A DNA stretch of 29,044 bases from Clostridium sp. CAG:389 (GTDB lineage Bacteria; Bacillota; Clostridia; TANB77; CAG-508): contig FR901913.1 of NCBI GenBank assembly GCA_000438255.1, forward strand, positions 4,906 to 33,949. Reading direction: 5' to 3'. The notes beneath the pieces were generated by a model that worked only from the letters and a program-made list of their open reading frames with translations, did not search any database and was not told the DNA's origin. Positions 11,599 to 20,468 of this stretch are shown here, piece by piece (the stretch's first letter is position 1; the number at the start of each line of letters is the position of its first letter). A program made the translations under genes and the position numbers.

Positions 11599-13161
11599 AT
11601 GAATAAGATAAAAACAGATGAAAAATTAAATAAAAAAGCAAAAGAAACTGATAGTATTTTATATTCTACAAAAATATTCGATAGTAATAATCACGAAAAA
11701 CCAACTTTAATTTTAAGAGAATTAAAATTAGATGATAATAAAAAAACAGAAAAAGCCAAAAGGATAGTTGCATTAATATTAAAGTATGAATTAAATGGTA
11801 AAGAACAAAATGTAGTAATGGCAACATCAAATCAATTTGCAGGACGTACAGAAAAGTCTAGAGTAATTATTCAATTTCTTGAAAAACAATTTCGTGAAAA
11901 CTTTGAAGGAAAAGAAGGATTTGAAAGTGTAGACAAATTATATCAATATTTTGCAAAAGAAAGCGTACCATTTGAATTCACAGTAGAAGGAAAAAATTTA
12001 ATATCATATAAAGACAGCAAAGAAAAAACATTTCAAAGGACAGTAGCAGATAATGGAGAAGGAAAATTGAAAATGTTTTTTGCAGAAGAAGATATTGAAA
12101 AAATGAAAAAAGAACAAGGTGAAGAACTATCAAAATATTTAAAAGAAAAAACGCAAGAAAGAAAGTGGCTTGAAAGAAGAGAAAAAATATTAAATCAGTT
12201 AGACAGAACAAGCAAAGTTATAAAAGAAAGCTTTACAAAAGGTGAAAAAATAACACATTTTATAACAGAAGCTGACAAAAAACCAGAAATAAAAAGAGAC
12301 TTAGTTGGAAGCTTTTTAATAGAAAAACTAGAAAAAAGTGATAATAACAGTGATTTGGCAAAATTAACAAATGAGTATATTCAATTAAATGAAAAAGGAT
12401 TTGCTATAAATGTTAAAGTTGTATTAGAGGCACAAAGAGATAGATGTTATAATGCAATTCAAAGAGAACAAAGTTTAGAAAATACAAATCAAGAAAAAAT
12501 AGGTAAATATTTACAATTATTAGATAGAATAAATGAATATCTAAATTTATTTGAACTTGTAAAAGTTAGAAGAGATTGGAATGCAGCTTTTATGTATAAA
12601 GCCAAAAATTTAAATCTTGAAGATGTAAAAGAATTGTGTAAAGCATATGATCCAAATGATAAAGAAATATTACAATATTTAGATTTAAAAGAAGCAACTT
12701 TGAATGATGAAAAATTAAATAAGCCTGTAAAAGAAAATTATTATAAAGATTCAAAATCTATTCAAGATTTATATAAATTTTTATCAAGAAGTAATATGAG
12801 AGATTATACAAATCCAGATGTTTTGTATTCTGCTAAAAATATTGTAACAGATAGAGGGGCTTATATTTCAGAAAGAGTATATGATCATATAGTAAAAGAA
12901 ATATTGGAATATAATGCTGTTGATATACAAGAATATAATAGTTATGCAAAAAAAAGTGAAGGAGTAAAAACTTATCAAATAGATAGAGATGTTATTACAA
13001 AAGGACCAAAAAGAGTTATTTCAGATGTTGTAAAAAAAGTTTCAGAAGAAATTACTAAGGAAGAAGAAGACAAAGTTCAAACATCTAAAACAGCTCAAAA
13101 AACTTCGGTAGCTCCAACAGCTCCAACAGGACCAGTTGATCCGGGGGATTCAGAAAGATAA
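11599..13161 (+). CDS. Unknown 520-residue cytoplasmic protein
   Basis: No family is recognised. Residues 1-95 look like a mixed alpha/beta domain (KPTLILRELKLDD..., KRIVALILKYELNGKEQNVV). A long, strongly charged helical region follows from about 160 to 250 (EEDIEKMKKEQGEELSKYLK and onward), then a helical middle part with LVKVRRDWNAAFMYKAKNLN. A further helical domain ends near residue 470. The last 40 residues are a low-complexity Thr/Pro/Ala tail (TAPTGPVDPGDSER). There is no signal peptide, membrane segment or cysteine cluster, and no recognisable ATP- or nucleic-acid-binding motif. It has its own promoter and terminator, is divergent from sigK and has normal codon use. A structural or sporulation-associated role is possible but unsupported. 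Confidence 0.85.
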   Translation: MNKIKTDEKLNKKAKETDSILYSTKIFDSNNHEKPTLILRELKLDDNKKTEKAKRIVALILKYELNGKEQNVVMATSNQFAGRTEKSRVIIQFLEKQFRENFEGKEGFESVDKLYQYFAKESVPFEFTVEGKNLISYKDSKEKTFQRTVADNGEGKLKMFFAEEDIEKMKKEQGEELSKYLKEKTQERKWLERREKILNQLDRTSKVIKESFTKGEKITHFITEADKKPEIKRDLVGSFLIEKLEKSDNNSDLAKLTNEYIQLNEKGFAINVKVVLEAQRDRCYNAIQREQSLENTNQEKIGKYLQLLDRINEYLNLFELVKVRRDWNAAFMYKAKNLNLEDVKELCKAYDPNDKEILQYLDLKEATLNDEKLNKPVKENYYKDSKSIQDLYKFLSRSNMRDYTNPDVLYSAKNIVTDRGAYISERVYDHIVKEILEYNAVDIQEYNSYAKKSEGVKTYQIDRDVITKGPKRVISDVVKKVSEEITKEEEDKVQTSKTAQKTSVAPTAPTGPVDPGDSER

Positions 13162-13166
13162 TATAT

Positions 13167-13214
13167 AAAATGAGAAATCTATGCAGTTAAAATTGTTAGA
13201 TATTCTCATTTTTT
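13167..13214 (+). terminator. Terminator of the 520-residue gene
   Basis: A 10-bp stem AAAATGAGAA (13167-13176) against TTCTCATTTT (13203-13212), with an inner TCTA/TAGA extension, then TT. It begins 6 bases after the stop. Confidence 0.8.
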
Positions 13215-13267
13215 ATATTATATGAAAATCTTTCGAATTTTAAATAATATAAAAACTTTATAGAAAT

Positions 13268-13296
13268 TTGCAAAAGTATCAATATGATGGTAAAAT
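13268..13296 (+). promoter_or_regulatory. Promoter of the prmC-whiA-hemW-rlmN operon
   Basis: -35 TTGCAA (13268-13273), 17-base spacer, -10 TAAAAT (13291-13296). The prmC start is 24 bases downstream. No further promoters or terminators are evident until after rlmN. Confidence 0.75.
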
Positions 13297-13319
13297 ACTA
13301 TATGTAAGAAGGTGATTAT

Positions 13320-14168
13320 ATGACAATATCAGATGCAATAAAAAGAGGAATGATAGAATTAAAAAATGATAATATAGAAGAACCAAAATTAAAATCAAGA
13401 CTATTAATGCAATATGTATTAAATGAAACGAGACAGTATGTAATTGTAAATGATATGGAAAATCTAGAAAAAAATAAAGAAAAACAATATTTTGAAGGAA
13501 TAAAAATATTAAAAAAAGGTATTCCGATAGAACATATAACACATCAAAAAGAATTTATGAAATTAAATTTTTTTGTTGATAAAAATGTTTTGATACCAAG
13601 GCAAGATACTGAAATTTTAGTTGAAGAGGTTATAAAAATTGCTAAAAGAATCAATGCAAAAAAAATATTGGATTTATGTACAGGAAGTGGTGCAATTGCA
13701 GTATCTCTTGCAAAATATTTGCCACAGACTGAAATTACCGCAATTGATATAAGTAATGATGCTTTGAAAATTGCTAAAAAGAATGCGGTTAGCAATAATG
13801 TAGAAAATCAAATAACATTTATAAGTTCAGATATGTTTACAAACCTAAATGAAGAGAAGTTTGATATAATTGTATCTAATCCACCGTATATAAAAACTAA
13901 TGTTATAAAAGAATTAGATATTCAAGTGAAAAATGAACCTTATATAGCATTAGATGGAGGAGAAGATGGATTAGACTTTTATAAGAAAATCATAAATGAA
14001 TCATATCAATATTTGAAATGCAATGGTTATTTATGTTTGGAAATTGGATTTGACCAAAAATTTGATGTTATTGAACTCATTGAAAATGCAGAAAAATTTG
14101 AGGGGACTTATTCAAAAAAAGATTTGTTTGATAATGATAGAATTATAATTACAAGAATGAGGGGGTAA
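13320..14168 (+). CDS. prmC: Peptide chain release factor N5-glutamine methyltransferase
   Basis: PrmC (HemK) methylates the glutamine of the GGQ motif in release factors RF1 and RF2, using S-adenosylmethionine. The 282-residue protein has an N-terminal helical domain (1-75), the PrmC-typical NVLIPRQDTEILVE (about 89-102), the SAM-binding motif DLCTGSGAIAVSLA (118-131), the acidic EITAIDIS (138-145) and the catalytic SNPPYI (186-191). AAGGTG is 6 bases before the ATG. In most Firmicutes prmC is next to prfA; here prfA is absent and prmC heads an operon with whiA, whose start is only 4 bases after the prmC stop. Confidence 0.95.
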   Translation: MTISDAIKRGMIELKNDNIEEPKLKSRLLMQYVLNETRQYVIVNDMENLEKNKEKQYFEGIKILKKGIPIEHITHQKEFMKLNFFVDKNVLIPRQDTEILVEEVIKIAKRINAKKILDLCTGSGAIAVSLAKYLPQTEITAIDISNDALKIAKKNAVSNNVENQITFISSDMFTNLNEEKFDIIVSNPPYIKTNVIKELDIQVKNEPYIALDGGEDGLDFYKKIINESYQYLKCNGYLCLEIGFDQKFDVIELIENAEKFEGTYSKKDLFDNDRIIITRMRG

Positions 14169-14172
14169 TAAG

Positions 14173-15060
14173 ATGTCTTTTTCATCAGATTTAAAAGAAG
14201 AACTTAGCAAAATAAGTAATTTAAATAAAAAAGATGAAGTGAAATATGAGTTGATAGGATATTTAATTTCTAAAAATGCAACAGTTGTAAAAAATAGTGT
14301 TAGATATGCAACTGGAAGTGAATATAATATAAATCGTTTTTCTAAATTATTAAGAAATTTGAATATTGATAATGATATTGAATTTGATGGAAAGTCATTT
14401 ATTATTACTTTTAAAATAAAAAATCTTATAGATGATGTTGAAGTTATAGATAATCAATTGAATATAAAAGATTATAATTTAGGTACTCAAAGTGCAAATT
14501 TTGAAAATGAAAATTATAGAAAAGCGGTTGTAAGAGGTGCTTTTTTAGGAGCGGGCTCAATAAATAATCCTAATAGAACATATCATTTGGAAATAAATTT
14601 ATCAACAAAAGATAATATGGAATTTTTATATGAAATATTAAGAAAATGTAATATAAATTGCAAAAAATTAGAGAATAAGAAATCAATTTATTTAAAAGAT
14701 GGAGAAGAAATATCATCAATTATTGCGTTATTTGGTGCAAATAGTACTGTTTTAAAATTTGAAGATATACGTGTTCAAAAAGAAATGAGTGGTAAAGTAA
14801 ATAGAATTGTAAATTGTCAAACTGCTAATTTGAATAAAACTTTAAATGCATCTGTTGAACAAATTGATGCTATTAGAAAGTTGCAACAATCAAATAAATT
14901 TAATAATTTAGATGATAATTTGAAAGAAATTGCTTTGCTTAGATTAGAATATCCAGATATGTCTTTGATTGAATTAGGGCAGAGACTAAAAGAACCACTT
15001 GGAAAATCAGGAGTAAATTATAGATTAAAAAGAATTATAAAAATTGCAGAAGATATATAA
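14173..15060 (+). CDS. whiA: WhiA-family DNA-binding protein
   Basis: WhiA is a conserved Gram-positive DNA-binding protein linked to cell division and chromosome segregation (and to sporulation in Streptomyces). The 295-residue protein begins MSFSSDLKEELSKI, the usual start. The middle carries the degenerate LAGLIDADG homing-endonuclease-like region with VVRGAFLGAGSINNPNRTYHLEI (about 117-139). The C-terminal helix-turn-helix is at about 255-290 (PDMSLIELGQRLKEPLGKSGVNYRLKRI). The ribosome binding site GGGGG overlaps the end of prmC. The common rapZ-yvcK-whiA cluster is not kept here; translational coupling with prmC is likely. Confidence 0.95.
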   Translation: MSFSSDLKEELSKISNLNKKDEVKYELIGYLISKNATVVKNSVRYATGSEYNINRFSKLLRNLNIDNDIEFDGKSFIITFKIKNLIDDVEVIDNQLNIKDYNLGTQSANFENENYRKAVVRGAFLGAGSINNPNRTYHLEINLSTKDNMEFLYEILRKCNINCKKLENKKSIYLKDGEEISSIIALFGANSTVLKFEDIRVQKEMSGKVNRIVNCQTANLNKTLNASVEQIDAIRKLQQSNKFNNLDDNLKEIALLRLEYPDMSLIELGQRLKEPLGKSGVNYRLKRIIKIAEDI

Positions 15061-15083
15061 ATAAATTATAAAGGAAGTTAAAA

Positions 15084-16283
15084 ATGGAACTTGGAATATA
15101 TATACATATACCATTTTGCATAAAAAAATGTGACTATTGTGATTTTATATCATACTCAAATTGTTTTGAAATGCAAGAAAAATATGTTGAAAAATTATTA
15201 GAAGAAATTGAAGAAAATAGACAATTGTTGAAAAATAATTTTATAAGTACAATTTATATTGGTGGAGGAACACCATCTGCAATAAAACCAGAACTTATAA
15301 AAAGAATTTTAGATAAAATATATGAAATCATAGGAATAGTAAATGAAAAAATTGAAATCACAATTGAAGTGAATCCAGGAACTACAACAAAAAATAATCT
15401 ACAAATGTATAGAAATTGTGGGATAAATAGACTAAGTATAGGACTTCAAAGCACAAATGATAGTATTTTAAAAGAAATAGGAAGAATTCATAATTATAAT
15501 CAATTTTTAGACACATATAAATGGGCAAATGAAGTTGGATTTGAAAATATTAATGTTGATTTAATGATAGGACTTCCAGAACAGGATATTGAAATTTTGA
15601 AAGATAGCTTAGAAAATGTTGTTAATTTAGAACCATCACCAAAACATATATCAGTTTATTCTCTAATAGTAGAAGAAGGAACTAAAATAGAACAAAAAAT
15701 AAATTGTGGTGAAATGAAATTACCAAATGATGAAGAAGAAAGGAGACAATATCATTATATGAAAAATTTCTTAGAACTAAATGGATATAAACATTATGAA
15801 ATATCAAATTTTGCAAAAACAGGATATGAATCAAAACATAATATGAATTGTTGGGAACAAAAACAATATGTTGGTTTTGGAGTTGCCGCACATTCATATG
15901 TGAATGGAATTAGATATGCGAATATGGCTAATTTAGAAGAATATTTGAATGTAGATAATGAGAAAAATGTTGAGAACTACATGAAAAATGACTTTGAAGT
16001 TGATTTTGACAACAAAAACGGATTTGAAACTATAAAAAACATTGAAGAAACTCAAAATAAAATTGATATGGAAAAAGAATTTATGATGCTAGGTTTGAGA
16101 AAAATTGATGGTATTAGTATTTCTAAATTTGAAGAAAAATTTGGAGAAAATCCAATCTATTTGTTTAGAAATGAATTACAAAAACTAGTTGAAGAAGACT
16201 TATTAGAAGTGGACCTAGATGATATTAGATTAACTAGAAAAGGACTAGATTTGGCTAATTTGGTTTGGGAGGAATTTGTATAA
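15084..16283 (+). CDS. hemW: Radical SAM heme chaperone HemW (coproporphyrinogen III oxidase-like)
   Basis: The 399-residue radical SAM protein begins GIYIHIPFCIKKCDYCDF, with the CxxxCxxC iron-sulfur motif at C12, C16 and C19. It continues with TIYIGGGTPS (about 57-66), EVNPGT, RLSIGLQS and NVDLMIGLPEQ. HemW proteins were long annotated as oxygen-independent coproporphyrinogen oxidases but act as heme carriers or insertion factors in the cases tested. The extra HemN-specific fourth cysteine (CxxxCxxCxC) is not present (CDYCDF), favouring HemW. The C-terminal part has the HemW winged domain (EEFMMLGLRKIDGI...LTRKGLDLANLVWEEF). GGAAG precedes the ATG; the gene is 23 bases after whiA and 15 bases before rlmN. 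Confidence 0.93.
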   Translation: MELGIYIHIPFCIKKCDYCDFISYSNCFEMQEKYVEKLLEEIEENRQLLKNNFISTIYIGGGTPSAIKPELIKRILDKIYEIIGIVNEKIEITIEVNPGTTTKNNLQMYRNCGINRLSIGLQSTNDSILKEIGRIHNYNQFLDTYKWANEVGFENINVDLMIGLPEQDIEILKDSLENVVNLEPSPKHISVYSLIVEEGTKIEQKINCGEMKLPNDEEERRQYHYMKNFLELNGYKHYEISNFAKTGYESKHNMNCWEQKQYVGFGVAAHSYVNGIRYANMANLEEYLNVDNEKNVENYMKNDFEVDFDNKNGFETIKNIEETQNKIDMEKEFMMLGLRKIDGISISKFEEKFGENPIYLFRNELQKLVEEDLLEVDLDDIRLTRKGLDLANLVWEEFV

Positions 16284-16298
16284 AAGAAGGGATATAAA

Positions 16299-17330
16299 AT
16301 GAAAAATATTAAAGACTTTGATTTAGATGATTTAAAAAAAGAATTAATAGAAATAGGAGAAAAGCCATTTAGAGCAGAGCAAATTTTTAAATGGTTGTAT
16401 CAAGAAAAAGTAAAAGAATTCGATGAAATGACAAATTTATCATTGGCATTAAGAGAAAAATTAAAAGAAAACTATACAATTTGTAATTATAAAATTTTAA
16501 GAAAACAAGAGTCAAAAGATGGAACAATAAAGTATTTATTTGATGTTTTAGATGGTAATGCAATAGAAACTGTATTAATGAGTTATCATCACGGATACAG
16601 TATTTGTGTATCTTCACAAATTGGATGTAAAATGGGGTGTAAATTTTGTGCATCAACAGGAATTAATTTTATAAGAAGTTTGACATCAGGTGAAATTGTT
16701 GAACAGATTTTGGCTGTTGAACAAGATACAGGTGTTAGAATTTCAAACGTTGTTTTTATGGGAATTGGTGAACCTTTAAACAATTATACTAATGTTGTAA
16801 ATGCAATTAGAATTATAAATAATCCAAAAGGATTAAATATTGGGGCAAGACATATAAGTGTTTCTACAAGTGGATTAGTTCCTGGAATATATAGATTAGC
16901 TGATGAGAATATTCAATGTACTTTATCTATTTCTTTGCATGCTACAAATAATGAAAAAAGAAGTAGTATGATGCCTGTAAATAATGCTTTTCCGATTGAG
17001 GAATTGATGCAGGCATGCAAGGATTATATTGCTAAAACTAATAGAAGGATTTCTTTTGAGTATGCCTTAGCTAAGGATAATAATGATAATCTTGAAGACG
17101 CAAAGGAGTTGGTTAAATTATTGCATGGGATGTTGTGTCATGTTAATTTGATTCCTATTAATAAGATTGAAAACGGTGCATATTCTAAGTCTTCTAATGA
17201 GAATATTATGAAATTTAGAGATTATCTAAATGACCATGGAATTGTGGCTACTATTAGAAGAGAGCTTGGTTCTGATATTGATGCTGCATGTGGACAGTTG
17301 AGAAGAAAAAATTTGAAAGAAGATAAATAA
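16299..17330 (+). CDS. rlmN: Dual-specificity 23S rRNA/tRNA adenine-C2 methyltransferase
   Basis: RlmN methylates C2 of A2503 in 23S rRNA and A37 in some tRNAs by a radical SAM mechanism. Its 343 residues match the family. The N-terminal helical domain has FRAEQIFKWLYQ (about 24-35). The iron-sulfur motif is C110, C114, C117 (GCKMGCKFCAST), followed by FMGIGEPLNNY and LSISLHATN. The methyl-carrying catalytic cysteine is in the C-terminal SDIDAACGQLRRK. A Cfr resistance enzyme is less likely given the operon and the standard RlmN features. It is the last gene of the operon; its stop codon touches the 42-bp inverted repeat at 17329-17440. Confidence 0.96.
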   Translation: MKNIKDFDLDDLKKELIEIGEKPFRAEQIFKWLYQEKVKEFDEMTNLSLALREKLKENYTICNYKILRKQESKDGTIKYLFDVLDGNAIETVLMSYHHGYSICVSSQIGCKMGCKFCASTGINFIRSLTSGEIVEQILAVEQDTGVRISNVVFMGIGEPLNNYTNVVNAIRIINNPKGLNIGARHISVSTSGLVPGIYRLADENIQCTLSISLHATNNEKRSSMMPVNNAFPIEELMQACKDYIAKTNRRISFEYALAKDNNDNLEDAKELVKLLHGMLCHVNLIPINKIENGAYSKSSNENIMKFRDYLNDHGIVATIRRELGSDIDAACGQLRRKNLKEDK

Positions 17331-17440
17331 AAAACTGAATTTGGGGACGGAGGAAAAAAACAGGTTTGAATTAAAACTTATATACATTAATGTTTATTTT
17401 CAAACCTGTTTTTTTCCTCCGTCCCCAAATTCAGTTTTTT
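17329..17440. repeat. Perfect 42-bp inverted repeat (palindromic element, also a bidirectional terminator)
   Basis: Positions 17329-17370 are the exact reverse complement of 17399-17440, leaving a 28-base AT-rich loop. Each arm holds GGGACGGAGGAAAAAAACAG (17344-17363; complement at 17406-17425), which recurs once more at 8713-8732. The arm ends are A6 and T6, so the RNA hairpin works as a terminator in both directions for rlmN (+) and spoIVA (-). The element fills the whole gap, starting on the last two bases of the rlmN stop codon and ending on the first base of the spoIVA stop. A terminator does not need 42 perfect pairs; it looks like a REP- or MITE-type element or a recent duplication. 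Confidence 0.95.
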
Positions 17441-18918
17441 TATAGGATAATGCAAATTAATCCACCAGAACCTTCATTAACAATACGTTCCAAAGTTTCT
17501 TGGAGTTTCATTTGAGCATCTTCTGGCATCTTAGAAAGTTTAGTTTGTAAGCCTTCATTAACAAGTTCGTGTAAACTTTTTCCAAAGATATTTGATTCCC
17601 AAATTTGTTTAGGGTCATTTTCAAAACCAGAAAGTAAATAATTGACAAGTTCTTCAGATTGTTTTTCAGAGCCAACAATTGGTGAAACTTCGGTAGTTAC
17701 ATTTGTCTTTATCATGTGAATGCTTGGAGCTGTAGCTTTTAGCTTTACACCAAAGCGAGAACCTTGTTTAACCATTTCTGGTTCTGCTAAAACTAAATCG
17801 TCAATTGAAGGTGTAACAATACCATAGCCTTTTGCATTTACTTCTTCTAGTGCATATGCAATTTTATCATATTTTTTCTTAGCAGAAGATAAGTCTGTAA
17901 TAATTCCAAATAAGTCTCCTTCATTTTCAACATTGACACCTGTAATTTCTGATAAAACTTTATAAAATAAATCTTCTTTTACATCAATTTGAATCTTAAC
18001 ATTACCAGAACCAAGTTCAATGTTTGTAATAGTACTTCTAGAAACCATTTCAGTTTGACCTATTTTTTGTGTACAACTTGAAATATCTTTTAAAACATTT
18101 GCATTTGAGAATGCATCTTTAATTTCATTAAATAACTCAACTTTTATTGGATGATTGAAGCTTAATCCATCAACCCAACGTGGTAACTTAATTGCAATTT
18201 TTTGTGCTGGAAATTCATATAAAATTTTAGAAAACATTGTGTTTATGTCATTTATAGTTAAATTTGCACAGTTTATAGGCATTACACTTGTGTTATATTT
18301 ATCAGTTAATTTTTGAGCTAATTCTTGTGTGTAGTCTGATGATGGTGTTTCTGAGTTTAATAAAATTATAAATGGTTTATTTAAAGCTTTTAATTCAGAA
18401 ACTACACGCTCTTCTGCTTTTATATAATCTTCTCTTGGTATATCTGTAACAGTTCCATCAGTTGTAACTAAAATGCCGATTGTTGAATGTTCTTCAATTA
18501 CTTTTTTAGTACCTATTTCAGCAGCTGTTTCAAATGGAATTTCTTCATCAGACCAAGGTGTTTTAACCATTCTTGGCATATCATCTTCTAAATATCCAAT
18601 AGCATTATCGACCAAATAGCCAACACAGTCAACTAAACGAGTTTTAAATTTTAAGTTATCATCTAATGTGATTTCAATAGCCTCATTTGGAACAAATTTA
18701 GGTTCAGTTGTCATTATAGTTCTGCCACCAGCACTTTGAGGCAATTCATCTTTTGCTCTTTCTTTTTTGTATTCATTATCAATATTTGGAATTACAAGTA
18801 AATCCATAAAATTTTTAATAAATGTAGATTTACCAGTACGAACAGGACCTACAACTCCAACATAAATGTCACCATCAGTTCTTTTTGCTATGTCCTGATA
18901 TAAATTTGAACTTTCCAT
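17440..18918 (-). CDS. spoIVA: Stage IV sporulation protein A, coat morphogenetic ATPase
   Basis: SpoIVA forms the basement layer of the spore coat. It polymerises on the forespore surface using ATP hydrolysis and is anchored by SpoVM. The 492-residue protein has the Walker A motif GPVRTGKST at 24-32, as in Bacillus. Next come QSAGGRTIMTTEPKFVP (about 60-76), LVDCVGYLVDNAIGY (Walker B region), GILVTTDGTVTDIPREDY and the conserved C-terminal end GGLICIIL that is needed for localisation and polymerisation. GGAGG is 8 bases before the ATG. Sigma-E control is expected, but no convincing sigma-E promoter was found by eye. The gene is monocistronic, convergent with rlmN and ends in the 42-bp inverted repeat. 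Confidence 0.97.
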   Translation of the reverse strand: MESSNLYQDIAKRTDGDIYVGVVGPVRTGKSTFIKNFMDLLVIPNIDNEYKKERAKDELPQSAGGRTIMTTEPKFVPNEAIEITLDDNLKFKTRLVDCVGYLVDNAIGYLEDDMPRMVKTPWSDEEIPFETAAEIGTKKVIEEHSTIGILVTTDGTVTDIPREDYIKAEERVVSELKALNKPFIILLNSETPSSDYTQELAQKLTDKYNTSVMPINCANLTINDINTMFSKILYEFPAQKIAIKLPRWVDGLSFNHPIKVELFNEIKDAFSNANVLKDISSCTQKIGQTEMVSRSTITNIELGSGNVKIQIDVKEDLFYKVLSEITGVNVENEGDLFGIITDLSSAKKKYDKIAYALEEVNAKGYGIVTPSIDDLVLAEPEMVKQGSRFGVKLKATAPSIHMIKTNVTTEVSPIVGSEKQSEELVNYLLSGFENDPKQIWESNIFGKSLHELVNEGLQTKLSKMPEDAQMKLQETLERIVNEGSGGLICIIL

Positions 18919-19035
18919 CTATATACCTCCCTTTAAAATTTACAATGTTAATTCAATTTAAATGTTTGTACCACATAACTTTAATTAATGTATATTGTGA
19001 ATTTTCAAAGGATATGACAAGTTTTAGAAAAAAGT

Positions 19036-19064
19036 TTGCAAAAATGACTGCATTGTGATAAAAT
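19036..19064 (+). promoter_or_regulatory. Promoter of the UDP-sugar pyrophosphorylase gene
   Basis: -35 TTGCAA (19036-19041), 17-base spacer, -10 TAAAAT (19059-19064) with TGA in front. The predicted start near 19071 gives a leader of about 108 bases. Confidence 0.7.
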
Positions 19065-19140
19065 GGCAAAAAGTAATTTGTATTACACGAATATGAACAA
19101 AAAAATTAATATAGAATAAAATATACTACAAAAATGAAAT

Positions 19141-19163
19141 CTTAATTATTATTGATAATTAAG
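19141..19163 (+). promoter_or_regulatory. Perfect hairpin just upstream of the ribosome binding site
   Basis: CTTAATTAT (19141-19149) and ATAATTAAG (19155-19163) form a perfect 9-bp stem with a 5-base loop, ending directly before AAAAGGAGA (19164-19172). There is no T-run, so it is not a terminator. It may influence translation or mRNA stability, or be a protein-binding palindrome. Confidence 0.5.
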
Positions 19164-19178
19164 AAAAGGAGAAAGCAA

Positions 19179-20423
19179 ATGGATAAAAACGAGGAAATAC
19201 TACAATTATTAAAAGAATATAATCAAGAACATATAATAGAATTATTAAACAAATTAGAAGGAAAACAAAAAGAAGAATTATTAGAACAATTAAAAAATAT
19301 AGATTTTCATCAAATTTCAGAATTGTATGAAAATACTAAAAAAGAAATAGATTTAAAAGAAAATGAAATAGAATCAATATCATATTTAGATAAAGAAAAA
19401 TTAACAAAAAATGAAAAAGATATATTTGATAATTTAGGCGAAAAAGTTATTGTTAGTGGACATTATGCAGTTGTTACAATGGCTGGGGGGCAAGGAACTA
19501 GACTTGGACATACAGGACCAAAAGGAACATTTAAATTAGATGTCTATGGTAAAGGAAAATACTTATTTGAAATTTTAGCTGAAAATTTAAAAGAGGCAAA
19601 TAAAAAATATAACACAATTATTCCTTGGTACATAATGACAAGTAAAGAAAATAATGAGCAAACACAGGATTTCTTAGAAAAAAATAATTACTTTGGATAT
19701 GATAAAAATAATGTCATGTTATTTGAACAAGGTGAATTACCATTAGTAGATACAAATGGTAAAATCCTTATTGGAAAAGATATGAAAGTAAAAGAAGCAT
19801 CTGATGGAAATGGTGGAGTATTTTCATCATTAAGAAAATCAGGAATGCTTTCTGATATGAAGGAAAGAGGCATTAAATGGGTGTTTATAGGAAGTGTTGA
19901 TAATGCACTTTTAAAAATGGCTGATGTTACATTGCTTGGAATGGCTATTGATAAAAATGTACAAATTGCTTCAAAATCTGTTGTTAAAGCTAATCCACAT
20001 GAAAGAGTTGGTGTATTTTGCAAGATGAATGGGCATCCAAAAGTTATTGAATACTCAGAATTGCCAGAGAAAATGGCGGAAGAAGTGGATAATAATGGTG
20101 AATTAAGATTCGGTGAATCACATATTATGTGTAATTTATTTACAATTGATGCCGTTGAAAAAATAAGCAAAGAACCATTGATTTATCATAGTGCTTTTAA
20201 GAAAAATTCTTATATCGATGAAAATGGTAAAGAAGTTGTACCTACTGAACCAAATTCTTATAAATTTGAAGCTTTCATTTTTGATTGTTTTGAATTGTTT
20301 GATGAGATTGCAATTCTTAGAGGTAAGAGAGAGGATGATTTTGCTCCTGTTAAAAATAAAGAAGGTGTTGATAGTCCTAAAACTGCTAAGGAATTGTATG
20401 AAAAATATTGGGAAAGAAATTAA
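19179..20423 (+). CDS. UDP-sugar (probably UDP-N-acetylglucosamine) pyrophosphorylase, UAP1/UDPGP family
   Basis: The enzyme makes UDP-GlcNAc (or a related UDP-sugar) from UTP and the sugar 1-phosphate. The 414-residue protein has an N-terminal helical segment (1-85). The nucleotide-binding motif MAGGQGTRLGHTGPKGTF is at 101-118, which is the eukaryotic-type UAP1/AGX1 signature rather than that of bacterial GlmU. Further landmarks are PWYIMTSKENNEQT, VMLFEQGELPLVD, GNGGVFSSLRKSGML and a KFEAFIFDCFE segment near the end. The ATG at 19179 follows AAAAGGAGA by 6 bases; the in-frame upstream extension crosses the leader hairpin. Substrate specificity cannot be settled by eye. It is followed, 45 bases on, by an HD-domain gene. 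Confidence 0.88.
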   Translation: MDKNEEILQLLKEYNQEHIIELLNKLEGKQKEELLEQLKNIDFHQISELYENTKKEIDLKENEIESISYLDKEKLTKNEKDIFDNLGEKVIVSGHYAVVTMAGGQGTRLGHTGPKGTFKLDVYGKGKYLFEILAENLKEANKKYNTIIPWYIMTSKENNEQTQDFLEKNNYFGYDKNNVMLFEQGELPLVDTNGKILIGKDMKVKEASDGNGGVFSSLRKSGMLSDMKERGIKWVFIGSVDNALLKMADVTLLGMAIDKNVQIASKSVVKANPHERVGVFCKMNGHPKVIEYSELPEKMAEEVDNNGELRFGESHIMCNLFTIDAVEKISKEPLIYHSAFKKNSYIDENGKEVVPTEPNSYKFEAFIFDCFELFDEIAILRGKREDDFAPVKNKEGVDSPKTAKELYEKYWERN

Positions 20424-20468
20424 ATGTCAATATAATTGTCAATTTTTTGATAATGCAGGAGGTAAAAA

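Noticed and set aside
19688..20170. 160-codon minus-strand frame opposite the pyrophosphorylase gene
   Set aside because: It is the mirror of a strongly conserved coding sequence, with no RBS and no promoter.
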